From: PALSA-1355 sp031400775
GTDB taxonomy: Bacteria > Planctomycetota > Planctomycetia > Pirellulales > PALSA-1355
Assembly: GCA_031400775.1 (NCBI GenBank)
Contig: JANNQN010000339.1
Location: 1-18,086 of the forward strand
Direction of reading: 5' to 3'
Length of the DNA stretch: 18,086 bases
Within the stretch, counting starts at the first letter, position 1. Each line of letters opens with the position of its first letter. The notes under the pieces were generated by a model. That model was not told the DNA's origin, did no database searches, and saw only the letters and a program-made list of their open reading frames with translations. The translations under genes and the position numbers were made by a program. Shown here piece after piece: positions 1 through 7,540 of this stretch.

Positions 1-396
1 GATGGTCCGGCCCACGAGCGATCGCAAACCCGGATTGTCGTCAACGCGAATCACCAGTCCCGGGCGGCCCGGCAGCACGATATCGTCGCCGCCGTAGTTG
101 CGATGCACCACGGGCCGCACATCCTTGCCGCTGGTCTCGGGCGACGTGTCGACGTGCGCGTTGAAGGCCACGACCAAGGTCTTGCCAGGAATCGTCGGCG
201 GAATCGTGGCCACGACGATTCCCTTGTCGCTCTGTCGCGCGTCGGCCAGGCCGCTGGCGACCAGCTCGTCTTTCAGCATTCGCCCCAATTCCAACTGGCC
301 CGGCGAGCTAGGATAGACCGCCTGACCTTCTCGGGCCGTGGTGTCGACGCGGACATACCTCAAGAATCGTTCCAGCAGCCGCTCTTCGTTGACCAT
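1..396 (-). CDS. pepT: Peptidase T-like tripeptide aminopeptidase, N-terminal part
   Basis: This gene is cut by the left window edge; 132 codons are visible from an ATG at 396. The translation begins MVNEERLLERFLRYVRVDTT and contains the segment AFNAHVDTSPETSG at about residues 75-88. That is the M20-family metal-binding HxD motif in the form typical of peptidase T, and it is followed by a GRPG/DDNPGL stretch. Peptidase T is a cytoplasmic zinc-dependent exopeptidase that removes the N-terminal residue of tripeptides. The gene is divergent from the exonuclease at 521, with 124 bp between them. The second metal ligands and the lid domain lie outside the window, so integrity cannot be judged. 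The ribosome-binding site is weak (GAGCGG). Another M20 peptidase is the main alternative, but the HVDTSPETSG string favours PepT. Confidence 0.8.
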   Translation of the reverse strand, partial: MVNEERLLERFLRYVRVDTTAREGQAVYPSSPGQLELGRMLKDELVASGLADARQSDKGIVVATIPPTIPGKTLVVAFNAHVDTSPETSGKDVRPVVHRNYGGDDIVLPGRPGLVIRVDDNPGLRSLVGRTI

Positions 397-520
397 AGTT
401 GACCGCTCGCGGAAATAATTTTTCTTCCAGAGGACGCCTGCGCCATCTTCACTCATTTGCGTTGCATTTGGTAGGCTGTTGTCGTACCATTCGCCCGGCG
501 CGTCTGACCGAGAGCTTTGA

Positions 521-1336
521 ATGACCGATTCAAACGTAAGCTACCTGGCCTTCGACATCGAGAGCGTCGCCGACGGCGAATTGATCTCCAAGATTCGCTA
601 TCCGGGCGAAAGCCTGGAGCCCGTGGCCGCGATCGAGCGTTACCGTCAGGAGTTGCGCGACCAGTACGACAGCGATTTCATTCCCTACACGTTTCACGTG
701 CCGATATCGGTGGCCGTGGGAAAGATTTCGGCCGACTATCGGTTGCTCGACGTGACCGTGCTGGACGAGCCGCAGTTTCGTCCCCACGTGATCACCGAGA
801 ATTTTTGGCGCGGTTGGGACAAGTATCGCCGGCCCACGCTCGTCAGCTTCAATGGGCGCACGTTCGATCTGCCGCTGCTGGAGCTGGCCGCTTTTCGCTA
901 CGGGCTGAGCGTGCCCGGCTGGTTCAACGTCACGGCCAAGAGCTTCGAGCAGTATCGAAATCGCTACAATCTCGATTCGCACATCGACCTGCAGGAGATC
1001 CTGACCAATTTCGGCTCGACCCGATTCACCGGCGGCCTGAACCTGGCTGCCAACCTGCTGGGCAAGCCCGGAAAGATGGATGTCCAAGGGCACATGGTGC
1101 AGGACATGTTCTACGAAGGCCAGTTGGCGCGCATCAACGACTATTGTCGCTGCGATCTGCTCGACACGTACTTCGTGTTCTTGCGCACCCGGGTGCTGTT
1201 TGGCAAGTTGACGCTCGACGAGGAACAGGGTCTCATCGCCCAGAGCAAATCGTGGCTGATGAAACGCGCCGATCAGTCGGCCGCGTACCAGGCCTATCTC
1301 GAACGTTGGGGCGACTGGTCGAATCCTTGGCCATAA
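521..1336 (+). CDS. PolB-like 3'-5' exonuclease (DnaQ/RNase H fold)
   Basis: The 271-residue product looks like a stand-alone DEDD-superfamily exonuclease of the predicted PolB-like 3'-5' exonuclease family. Exo I is visible as FDIES (D12, E14), Exo II as VSFNGRTFDLPLL (N111, D116), and Exo III as YCRCD (Y208, D212), so all catalytic positions appear present. Family members hydrolyse single-stranded DNA ends and are thought to act in repair or proofreading; the role here is inferred from the family. No polymerase domain is attached. The ATG at 521 is the first good start, with only a modest GAGAG upstream. Its last 43 bp overlap the 3' end of the opposite-strand gene at 1294-1773. It reads as a host chromosomal gene rather than part of the phage-like cluster. 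Confidence 0.85.
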   Translation: MTDSNVSYLAFDIESVADGELISKIRYPGESLEPVAAIERYRQELRDQYDSDFIPYTFHVPISVAVGKISADYRLLDVTVLDEPQFRPHVITENFWRGWDKYRRPTLVSFNGRTFDLPLLELAAFRYGLSVPGWFNVTAKSFEQYRNRYNLDSHIDLQEILTNFGSTRFTGGLNLAANLLGKPGKMDVQGHMVQDMFYEGQLARINDYCRCDLLDTYFVFLRTRVLFGKLTLDEEQGLIAQSKSWLMKRADQSAAYQAYLERWGDWSNPWP

Positions 1337-1773
1337 TCGCTCCGCGGCGGATCCGTCGGCGAACCGGCCGGGCAAGGGGCGATGCCGTGCGACGCGGCCT
1401 CCGTTGGGCTTGGCGTCTCGACTGGCCCCATCTCGACGACAGATTCTGCCTCGATTGGTTCCGTGAGATTCGCGGAAAGTGCTTCGCGGGCAAACGCGTG
1501 CCCGCGCACGACGGCGCCTGGCTCGGCGTCGCCCAGATAGCAAGTCGTCACCGGCACGGCCACGGCCCACACCGGCTTGTCGCTCCGCAACACCTGGGAG
1601 TTGAACCCGGCGACGAACATCGCGGCTTCTTCGGCGGAATAAAGGCGATCTTCAACCAGCTCGACGGCCGTCGTCCGCGGCGGCATGTCGCTCCAACACG
1701 TCGGCCGCCAATCGACGTAGGTCGCTATCCAGAGCCGAAACCGCTGTTGGCTGCCAACCGGGCCGGAGTTCAT
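1294..1773 (-). CDS. Conserved-looking protein of unknown function
   Basis: The 159-residue product has no domain I can name. The first 110 residues look like an ordinary globular protein, with the strings LWIATYVDWRPTCWSDMP, LYSAEEAAMFVAGFN and PVWAVAVPVTTCYLGDA. I associate this pattern with short hypothetical proteins of planctomycetes. The last 40 residues are rich in Pro, Ser and Arg and are probably disordered; they lie where the gene overlaps the exonuclease 3' end. I chose the ATG at 1773 because AAGGA lies 9 nt upstream. In-frame ATGs at 1782 and 1824 are alternatives; the one at 1782 abuts the AAGGA directly. No signal peptide or membrane segment is visible. The gene is separated from the XRE regulator by about 200 bp of divergent intergenic DNA. 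Confidence 0.65.
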   Translation of the reverse strand: MNSGPVGSQQRFRLWIATYVDWRPTCWSDMPPRTTAVELVEDRLYSAEEAAMFVAGFNSQVLRSDKPVWAVAVPVTTCYLGDAEPGAVVRGHAFAREALSANLTEPIEAESVVEMGPVETPSPTEAASHGIAPCPAGSPTDPPRSDYGQGFDQSPQRSR

Positions 1774-1869
1774 TTTGCACATTCCTTCGCGAAGCAAGTA
1801 GGTCGACGTGGGCCATTGTCGCATACGAAACCGGCGCGGTTGGGAATCGCGATTCCCCGCTAGTACCGA

Positions 1870-1898
1870 TTGACTTCACTGGCGCGGTATAGTATACA
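1870..1898 (+). promoter_or_regulatory. Candidate promoter and operator of the XRE regulator
   Basis: TTGACT (1870-1875) is separated by 17 bp from TATACA (1893-1898), a fair sigma-70 -35/-10 arrangement about 75 bp upstream of the regulator start. The AT-rich stretch 1888-1912 stands out from the GC-rich surroundings. It includes the palindrome GTATAC (1892-1897) and an imperfect inverted pair TATAC/GTACA, which could be an operator for autoregulation. This is sequence matching only. Confidence 0.4.
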
Positions 1899-1974
1899 TG
1901 CGTACATTATATGGTCAAGGTGATACGGTAAAGGGGCCGTGGGACCGTGAACTTCTTACTCGGTCGAGTCCATC

Positions 1975-2469
1975 ATGCTCGATTTCGCCGCCAACGTCCG
2001 CCGACTCATGGCCCGCTCGGGGATGACCCTGCAACAGGTGGTCGATGCCGCGGGGCTCAACGAGCGAACGATCAAAGCGATTCTCAGCGGACGTAGCAAG
2101 CCGCATGCGCGGACCTTGCATCGACTGGCCGACGGGCTGGGAGTGGCGGCCGACGAGCTGTTTCAGAATCCGTCGCTCTTGACCCATCGTCTGTTCGACC
2201 AGCGGACCAACCCGGTCGTGCAAGAAGTTATCGACAGCCGACCGCATTTGTTCGAGGGCTGGAGTCAGGCTGACTTCGAGGAATTGTACAGCCGCTTCGG
2301 CACTGGCGGCGCATTGACCGCCTCGGGGACCGCCCAGGTTGTCGTTGCCATGAACCGCAAACGAGAAGTTCATCAGAAAGTCGCCTTGCTGCTCGAAAGC
2401 GGGGAAGCCGAATTCCTTAGCGGTGTCGTCGAATTACTCTATCAAAGAATCAGCGTGTCCAGTGACTAG
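1975..2469 (+). CDS. XRE-family helix-turn-helix transcriptional regulator
   Basis: The 164-residue product carries an N-terminal Cro/cI-type HTH at about residues 5-62. Visible elements are the TLQQVVDAAGLNERTIKAIL helix-turn-helix, the SGRSKPHARTLHRLADGLGV segment and the closing ADELF. The C-terminal 100 residues are a helical region I do not recognise; it lacks the Ser-Lys LexA-type peptidase pair expected of a RecA-cleavable cI repressor. Such proteins bind operator DNA as dimers. The gene is convergent with the last gene of the phage-like cluster, 63 bp away, so it may be the cluster's regulator or an unrelated host gene. The start codon has no strong Shine-Dalgarno sequence. Confidence 0.85.
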   Translation: MLDFAANVRRLMARSGMTLQQVVDAAGLNERTIKAILSGRSKPHARTLHRLADGLGVAADELFQNPSLLTHRLFDQRTNPVVQEVIDSRPHLFEGWSQADFEELYSRFGTGGALTASGTAQVVVAMNRKREVHQKVALLLESGEAEFLSGVVELLYQRISVSSD

Positions 2470-2532
2470 CCCCGCCGAGCGGTGTCAGACTGTTGTCACC
2501 CCCAGCTTAGGCCGATGTTGCGCCAACGCCCG

Positions 2533-3033
2533 CTAACCTTCCACTTCTTCCGCGCCCATCTCTCCCCACTTGCCCAGCGGACACGATTGGTCGGCCCAGG
2601 CCAGCTTGCTCAGGTACCATGTCTCGCGATGGATGCCGCATCCACACGAGTCGTGGGCGCAAATGCCTACGTCCGGCCGAGCGGGGTCGGGACGATACAG
2701 CTCGCACGTTCGGCAGATCGCGTGCCGCATGGCGATTTCCTGTTCGCTGCAAGTCGGCGCGCCGTGCAGCGCATGACCAATCGCCGCCTTCGAGAAATTC
2801 GCGATCCGTCGTCCGAGCGACGGAACCGACTGGCTCGAGGCGACGTCGCTGCCCGTCGAGAGCCTCCCCTCGGCCTGAGCTCGGGACGAAGGCGGGGTCG
2901 AATGACCCGCCGGCGCTTTCGGGCAATGCCTTCGATATCTCGCGGCGGGCTTTATCCGCACTTCGCCGCAGAGCCGGCATGCGTGCCGGTAACTGCCAGG
3001 CGAAATTTGGTCGACCTCGTAGTCGCAAAACAT
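2533..3033 (-). CDS. Small cysteine-rich (zinc-ribbon-like) protein at the cluster end
   Basis: The product is 166 residues from the ATG at 3033, which lies 2 nt past the stop of the preceding gene with GGCGAG upstream. An upstream in-frame start at 3087 would add 18 residues and overlap that gene, so I prefer 3033. An N-terminal CRLC pair is followed by a second cysteine cluster near the C terminus, ICRTCELYRP then CAHDSCGCG and later a single CP. This spacing looks like a structural zinc site. The middle is Ser/Pro/Arg-rich and probably flexible. It is the last gene of the minus-strand cluster, so it may be a virion accessory protein or an accessory gene riding on the operon. Its function is unknown; zinc binding is inferred from cysteine spacing only. 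Confidence 0.6.
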   Translation of the reverse strand: MFCDYEVDQISPGSYRHACRLCGEVRIKPAARYRRHCPKAPAGHSTPPSSRAQAEGRLSTGSDVASSQSVPSLGRRIANFSKAAIGHALHGAPTCSEQEIAMRHAICRTCELYRPDPARPDVGICAHDSCGCGIHRETWYLSKLAWADQSCPLGKWGEMGAEEVEG

Positions 3034-3035
3034 GG

Positions 3036-3632
3036 CTAACTCGCCGGGTTGGCAACGATAGTGATTCCGGACCCCCACACGCAGCATTTTGGGATGCAGC
3101 TTGCGAGGCCTGGAGGGTTGGCCGTCATGGGAAGCATGTTATACGTGGACCCACACTGAAAACTGTCGGCCTGGCCATCCAACGGATTGACCACTTCCTG
3201 GCTATACCATTGCCCCAACTGCGAAACGGACGTAGGTGGCAAGTTGGCGCTGAAGATCGCAAGCAGCAGGCAATCTTGATTCAACACCGTGTTCTTGCCG
3301 AGCCAGGCCGACAGGTAAACCTGGTACAGAAAAATATTCGGCGCGTGACAGCCCGGAAATGTCAGATGCCACATGCAGTAGTATCCGGAAGGGTAAGAGC
3401 CGTTGTAGCGAGACGCCGGGCTGACACTGGAGCAAAGATAGTACGGAGGACTGTAGCCGGCGAACGATTGGGTGTGAGTCAGGTTATAGGTCGTGTTGTT
3501 GAACAGCGACACGCAATCGCCGCATGCACATGGAGCCCCCGGCTCGGACACGGCAGCGAAATTCACGTCCAGCGTATACTGACAGGGAGTGCAAGCCAGA
3601 CAGGGAACGCACGGCAATCCGACGGCAACCAT
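3036..3632 (-). CDS. Cysteine-rich protein of unknown function
   Basis: The 198-residue product has 15 cysteines. It opens with a C-x2-C-x2-C-x2-C ladder (CVPCLACTPC, about residues 8-17), continues with CACGDC, and ends with a PKCC pair near the C terminus. The body is rich in Tyr, Ser, Asn and Gly (for example SFAGYSPPYYLCSS), which suits an extracellular or virion-surface beta-rich protein. The cysteines could form disulfides or bind metal. There is no classical signal peptide. The GGAGG ribosome-binding site 11 nt before the ATG at 3632 supports the start. It follows the fibre-like gene by 51 bp and precedes the zinc-ribbon-like gene by 2 nt. A distal tail or adhesin component is a guess from position and composition; I recognise no family. 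Confidence 0.6.
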   Translation of the reverse strand: MVAVGLPCVPCLACTPCQYTLDVNFAAVSEPGAPCACGDCVSLFNNTTYNLTHTQSFAGYSPPYYLCSSVSPASRYNGSYPSGYYCMWHLTFPGCHAPNIFLYQVYLSAWLGKNTVLNQDCLLLAIFSANLPPTSVSQLGQWYSQEVVNPLDGQADSFQCGSTYNMLPMTANPPGLASCIPKCCVWGSGITIVANPAS

Positions 3633-3683
3633 TCGCTCGCACCCTCCCCTCGTTCGACCTAGAGGCTCTCGACAGGTAATCGT

Positions 3684-4517
3684 TCAGCATTGCCAGGGTT
3701 CGATGTACCAATTGCCATGAATCTTCGTGGCCAGGCAGAATTTTCCGGACGGGATCGCGACGCTGGTGCGGTTGGTGGCGTTGAGCGTCTTGAGCGGACT
3801 CGTGACCGCCTCGGATCCTGGAGCGCCGGTCCAGATGTTCGTGGTCGCGATGCCGCCCGCGCCGTGCGTGGTTGTCGTCTTGACGAGCTCGTGAATGGAC
3901 TGGCCGCTTACGACCGCGACCCACAAACCGTTGACGTTGACGAACGAAGTGAGCGTGTTGGCCGCGATCGCCTCGGTCGATACGTTGTAGCCGGTGAACG
4001 TCGTGGTCGGCGTCGCCGCGATGAAATCCGTTCCGTTCCAGACACGCAGTGCAAAAGTCTGCGTTCCCGGCTGCGCGCTACTGAGAGGCGCCGTCTCGGA
4101 CGCGGCCAAACCCATCACCCTCGACAAGGGCGCGAGCGCCCCGTGCAAAATCTTGTTCGCGGCGTTGCGCAAGCCGTGGACGGTGACGATCGCAGGATAG
4201 CCTTTCGACAACGTCCATTGGTCGCCGCGCGGTCCCCAGCCCTGCCCCACCGCCGGCGACGAAGTGTCGTAGGCCGCCGCCAGATCGCCCTGCCGGTAGC
4301 ACACACCTTTGTCCCCAGCGGCCACCCGCGATGGGCCGTTGATGGCATACTCCGTCCGTAATGTCGTGCTGGGGCGCGTGCCCTTCAGAAACGTGACGCC
4401 GTCCTCGACTTCGGAACCCACCAGTTCGATGACGCCAAACGGCGGCACGCTTTGAGTATGAAAATTCTTAAAAGGAATCTTCGCCAGCGCCTGGATGGGG
4501 GTCGACGGAGTGCTCAC
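3684..4517 (-). CDS. Probable tail fibre or appendage protein
   Basis: The 277-residue product starts with GTG at 4517 in a 4-nt GTGA overlap with the hub-like gene upstream, with GAGG 8 nt before the start. It is rich in Thr, Ala, Gly and Val, with alternating beta-prone segments (FALRVWNGTDFIAATPTTTF, NVNGLWVAVVSGQSI). The C terminus ends in GNWYIEPWQC. The first 60 residues (FKNFHTQSVPPFGVIELVG) look like a conserved attachment region. I recognise no named domain; the assignment as a distal tail structural protein rests on position after the hub-like gene, composition and translational coupling. There are no membrane segments or secretion signal. Confidence 0.5.
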   Translation of the reverse strand: MSTPSTPIQALAKIPFKNFHTQSVPPFGVIELVGSEVEDGVTFLKGTRPSTTLRTEYAINGPSRVAAGDKGVCYRQGDLAAAYDTSSPAVGQGWGPRGDQWTLSKGYPAIVTVHGLRNAANKILHGALAPLSRVMGLAASETAPLSSAQPGTQTFALRVWNGTDFIAATPTTTFTGYNVSTEAIAANTLTSFVNVNGLWVAVVSGQSIHELVKTTTTHGAGGIATTNIWTGAPGSEAVTSPLKTLNATNRTSVAIPSGKFCLATKIHGNWYIEPWQC

Positions 4518-6262
4518 GCTCTGGGCCTCAGCTTCGCTTGGGGACTGACTTTCGAAGCGCGGGCCAGGTTGCGTGGAGTCGTGCGGGCTTTGACATCCTC
4601 GAAGTCGGCCAGACGCTCGATCCTGCGGCGACTCTTGTGAGGAACCGCCACGCGCGGAGGTTCGTCGTGACGGGACGCCACGGTGAAGGCGCCTTCGGGA
4701 CCCACGTGGTAGCTGATTCGTTCGATCGCGCCGTCCAGATCAATTGGCGACAGGCCAGCGTAGCGGACCGTCTCGGGCGTGCGCGTCTCGTACTCCTGCT
4801 CGGCGGCGTCGAGAAACGCATCCGCCTTGGCGTCTACTTCGTCGACATTGCTGGCGACGTCAACCGAGCTGTAGCTGCTCGAGTAGCTCGGCCGGTGCGT
4901 GAGCACGATTTCTTCGTGGCGCAGATAGCGAGTCGGGGCGCTCGACGCACCCGCCAAGGTTCTTGTCCGCGTATGTCGCGCAAGCGCAAGTGTTTCAGGA
5001 TCCCGCACGCGGCAGGTCGCGCGCAGCACGAGCTCCGCGGGGCCCAGCACGACCTCATAGCCCGAGCCGCCGCTGGCCGACGAATGCGTGTTCTGATAGA
5101 CGGGTTCCTCGAAAATCACCAGGCCCCGGGCCAGGTCCAGGCTCCGCGGCCCATGGTAGATCGACTCGGCGGGAGAGTCTCCCTCGCCGGGCGGCGGCGC
5201 CGGCGCGAGCGACTCGCTGCTATTTGTCACGTCGTCGACGTCGCGATACCACACGCCGAAAACCGCGGCAGGCAAGTTTGCCGTTTGACCGTTCTCCGTG
5301 GCGACATCCACCTGCTCGTCTTCGATCGGCAGGATTTGTTCGCGCCGGCTGACCTGGCTGCCGCTGGGCCCATCGTAGCCCGGTATCTCGACCGGCATCT
5401 GGATGCGGTAGTATCGAAACACGCTTCGTTGGGCCAGGTTCTTGTATTTCGCATCGATCTGGTGGAAGTACGGCAAATCGGCACTCGACCAGCCCGATGT
5501 CGGCGCATAACTGAGCTCATTCAGCGGCACGATCGTTTCGCCGCCTTGCGACTGGACATGGTCCAAACCCACGGCTTCCAGCTTGAAGTCGACCTGGTAA
5601 CGATTCGGTCCGCCGATCACGGCGATCGCCTGCGGTCGCTCAGGCGGGTTCACCAGAGCGCCCCATTCGAGCGCACCGGTCGTGTCGAGCGCCGCGCCTT
5701 CGCTCACGCGGCGAATCGCCACCCGATTGTCCAGTTGCAATACCACACGGCAGCCGAGCTCGTCGCAAAGTGTCGCCAGTGCCTCGGCCGGCAGGTCGTA
5801 GTCCCACTCGACGCTGGGTCGCGATTCGTTCGGCATGTCTGAGACGTCGAAACCGGTCTCGTTCATCGCCTCCAGGCACAGCGTCGCAAGCTGCTGGGGA
5901 GTGCGCTCGGTATCGGCGCCGTCGTCGTCGCCGCTTTGCAGGCTGAAGTTGTCGCGCCATACGTTGTACGTGCCCGAGATCTGCCCGTATCGCCATTGCC
6001 AGCGACGATCGACGACCGACAAACGGCAGAGGTCGCCGCTGGAATTCCGCTGGAAGCTGCTGTAATCCACGCGGCAATCGGGAAATTCGAGCAAGGTCTC
6101 CGCGAACCCAAGCTGGAGCGTGCCCGTTTCGCCGGAGAAATTCTGCTGCGGCGCGATCGTCAACGAAGCCACGCTGGGCGAAATCCCGTGCCCCAGACTG
6201 ATCGTGGCGGCGAGCAAATTCTGGATGCCCGGGAATGAGGCCAACCCTTGCGGCGGGTTCAT
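4514..6262 (-). CDS. Tail hub / baseplate-like protein
   Basis: At 582 residues this is the longest intact product in the cluster. An N-terminal beta-rich region (about 25-105) ends in VVDRRWQWRYGQISGTYN. A second region (about 120-190) contains TPQQLATLCLEAM and LCDELGCRVVLQLDNRVAI. This two-part arrangement resembles phage tail-hub proteins of the gp27 / late-control-D type, which sit at the tail tip and open it to DNA. A Pro/Gly/Glu-rich linker (APPPGEGDSP) in the middle and a Ser/Tyr-rich stretch (RPSYSSSYSSVDV) separate the later segments, and the C terminus is basic. AAAGG lies 9 nt before the ATG, 3 nt after the preceding stop. The sequence is beta-rich throughout and lacks the long helical repeats of a tape-measure protein. 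The hub call is pattern recognition without alignment. Confidence 0.55.
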   Translation of the reverse strand: MNPPQGLASFPGIQNLLAATISLGHGISPSVASLTIAPQQNFSGETGTLQLGFAETLLEFPDCRVDYSSFQRNSSGDLCRLSVVDRRWQWRYGQISGTYNVWRDNFSLQSGDDDGADTERTPQQLATLCLEAMNETGFDVSDMPNESRPSVEWDYDLPAEALATLCDELGCRVVLQLDNRVAIRRVSEGAALDTTGALEWGALVNPPERPQAIAVIGGPNRYQVDFKLEAVGLDHVQSQGGETIVPLNELSYAPTSGWSSADLPYFHQIDAKYKNLAQRSVFRYYRIQMPVEIPGYDGPSGSQVSRREQILPIEDEQVDVATENGQTANLPAAVFGVWYRDVDDVTNSSESLAPAPPPGEGDSPAESIYHGPRSLDLARGLVIFEEPVYQNTHSSASGGSGYEVVLGPAELVLRATCRVRDPETLALARHTRTRTLAGASSAPTRYLRHEEIVLTHRPSYSSSYSSVDVASNVDEVDAKADAFLDAAEQEYETRTPETVRYAGLSPIDLDGAIERISYHVGPEGAFTVASRHDEPPRVAVPHKSRRRIERLADFEDVKARTTPRNLARASKVSPQAKLRPRA

Positions 6263-6265
6263 CGG

Positions 6266-7528
6266 CTATGACCTTTGCAGGTTGAAGGTGTTTCCCAAAT
6301 CCAACGTCACCTCGGCCAGATCACACGTAAGGGCGATGGGGTTGGTGAACGTGACGGTCTTGGCCGGATCGCGCAGGATGCCCCCTTTGTGCAACGTCGT
6401 GTTGGTTCCGGTGCGGGTTTGCAGGTCCTGTCGAAAATCCAGTTCGCCGCCGCTGCCGACCGTCGCGCTTGCGTAGTTGCCCGACGACTTGTAGCGCACC
6501 GCTCCGCCGTTGATGACCATCGTTGTCGGCGCGCCGGCGACGATCGCGGTTTCACCGCCCACCTGAGTCAGCGAGGCGAAGCTGGAACCGATCTCCAGGC
6601 TTCCGCCCAGCTTCGTGATGTTGCAAGCCGAAAGTGTGCAACCGCCGCCTAGCCGGACGTCCGAGTCGTTGACCGTGTTGGTTCGATATCCCTCCTTAAG
6701 CGCGGCGATCGTGGCGGTCTCGCCGGCGAAGTTCGCGGCCGCGAAGCTCCCCTTGTTGACGTGTACCACGTTGGACGCATGCGTGCCCTTCCAGAGCACG
6801 GATCTGACGCCGACCTCGGCCGGCGTGCCGGAGTTCAAGATGCTAAGCGCCGTCTGCACCGCGAGAGTGTCGATCTTGATGCGCCCGCTGCCGGCGCCCT
6901 CGCCGCGGCCGATGACGATCGACGTAGCTCCGACCTTCAAATACTGCTGGCGATACTCGACCGCGCCACCCGCCGCGGTGCGCGGCAAGCCGATCGTGCC
7001 GGTGAAGCTCTGATCGACGAGCAAACTGGCCAGGGTCACCGACGACTGGTCCAAGCCATAGAGAATTGGATTGGCCGAGTTCTGCACGATCGCATCATCG
7101 CCCGACACCGGAACCGCGCCGGTGGACCAATTGGCCGGCACGCTCCAGAATGCGCCGCCGGCGGCCGCGATCGGAGTCGTTTGCGTGAACGTCTGACTGT
7201 CGGCCGATCCGCCGCCGCTTTCGCTGCTGACGAGCGTGATCGCGAACGGCACGCCCGCGACTTTCGCCGTCAGGTCAAGGTCGCCCGCGCCGGCGTCGCT
7301 GGCCACGATCGCGGCGAACTCCGGATACTGGGTCGCATTGAGCGCGTTCCAGGCGGCCACGATATTGGCGGCGACCGTGGCGGCCACGGTGCTGCCGCCG
7401 ACAACGCTGATGCTCTTGCTGCCGACGGTGATCGTGAAAACATCGTTGGCTTCGATGGTTCCGCCCACCGTGCAGCGCGTGACCTGGGCAATCGGCTGTG
7501 CGTCGCCCTTCCAGATGACCGTCGCCAT
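6266..7528 (-). CDS. Beta-rich tail appendage protein, possible beta-helix
   Basis: The 420-residue product is dominated by Gly, Ala, Thr, Ser and Val. The first 100 residues (MATVIWKGDAQPIAQVTR, then TIEANDVFTITVGSKSISVV) form a small beta domain. Next comes a segment AFWSVPANWSTGAVPVSGDDAIV, which resembles the N-W-x-x-G-x-P-x-x-x-D signature found before right-handed beta-helix or autotransporter-like repeats. The remaining 270 residues read as irregular beta rungs ending in TLDLGNTFNLQRS. A GGAGG ribosome-binding site sits 6 nt before the ATG. The location between the 242-residue tail protein and the hub-like protein suggests a tail-side adhesin or spike. There is no signal peptide, consistent with assembly into a particle rather than export. 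The fold is inferred, and a catalytic function cannot be seen. Confidence 0.5.
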   Translation of the reverse strand: MATVIWKGDAQPIAQVTRCTVGGTIEANDVFTITVGSKSISVVGGSTVAATVAANIVAAWNALNATQYPEFAAIVASDAGAGDLDLTAKVAGVPFAITLVSSESGGGSADSQTFTQTTPIAAAGGAFWSVPANWSTGAVPVSGDDAIVQNSANPILYGLDQSSVTLASLLVDQSFTGTIGLPRTAAGGAVEYRQQYLKVGATSIVIGRGEGAGSGRIKIDTLAVQTALSILNSGTPAEVGVRSVLWKGTHASNVVHVNKGSFAAANFAGETATIAALKEGYRTNTVNDSDVRLGGGCTLSACNITKLGGSLEIGSSFASLTQVGGETAIVAGAPTTMVINGGAVRYKSSGNYASATVGSGGELDFRQDLQTRTGTNTTLHKGGILRDPAKTVTFTNPIALTCDLAEVTLDLGNTFNLQRS

Positions 7529-7540
7529 CGTTTGCCTCCG

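Noticed and set aside
517..1863. A 448-codon plus-strand open frame overlapping the exonuclease gene in another frame
   Set aside because: The product is Arg/Pro/Gly-rich with no domain pattern, typical of an antiphase reading of GC-rich DNA; the overlapping exonuclease has all catalytic motifs.
4538..5842. A 434-codon plus-strand open frame opposite the tail hub-like gene
   Set aside because: Its composition is Arg/His/Val-rich with no recognisable motif; the minus-strand gene has a ribosome-binding site, operon spacing and a hub-like pattern.
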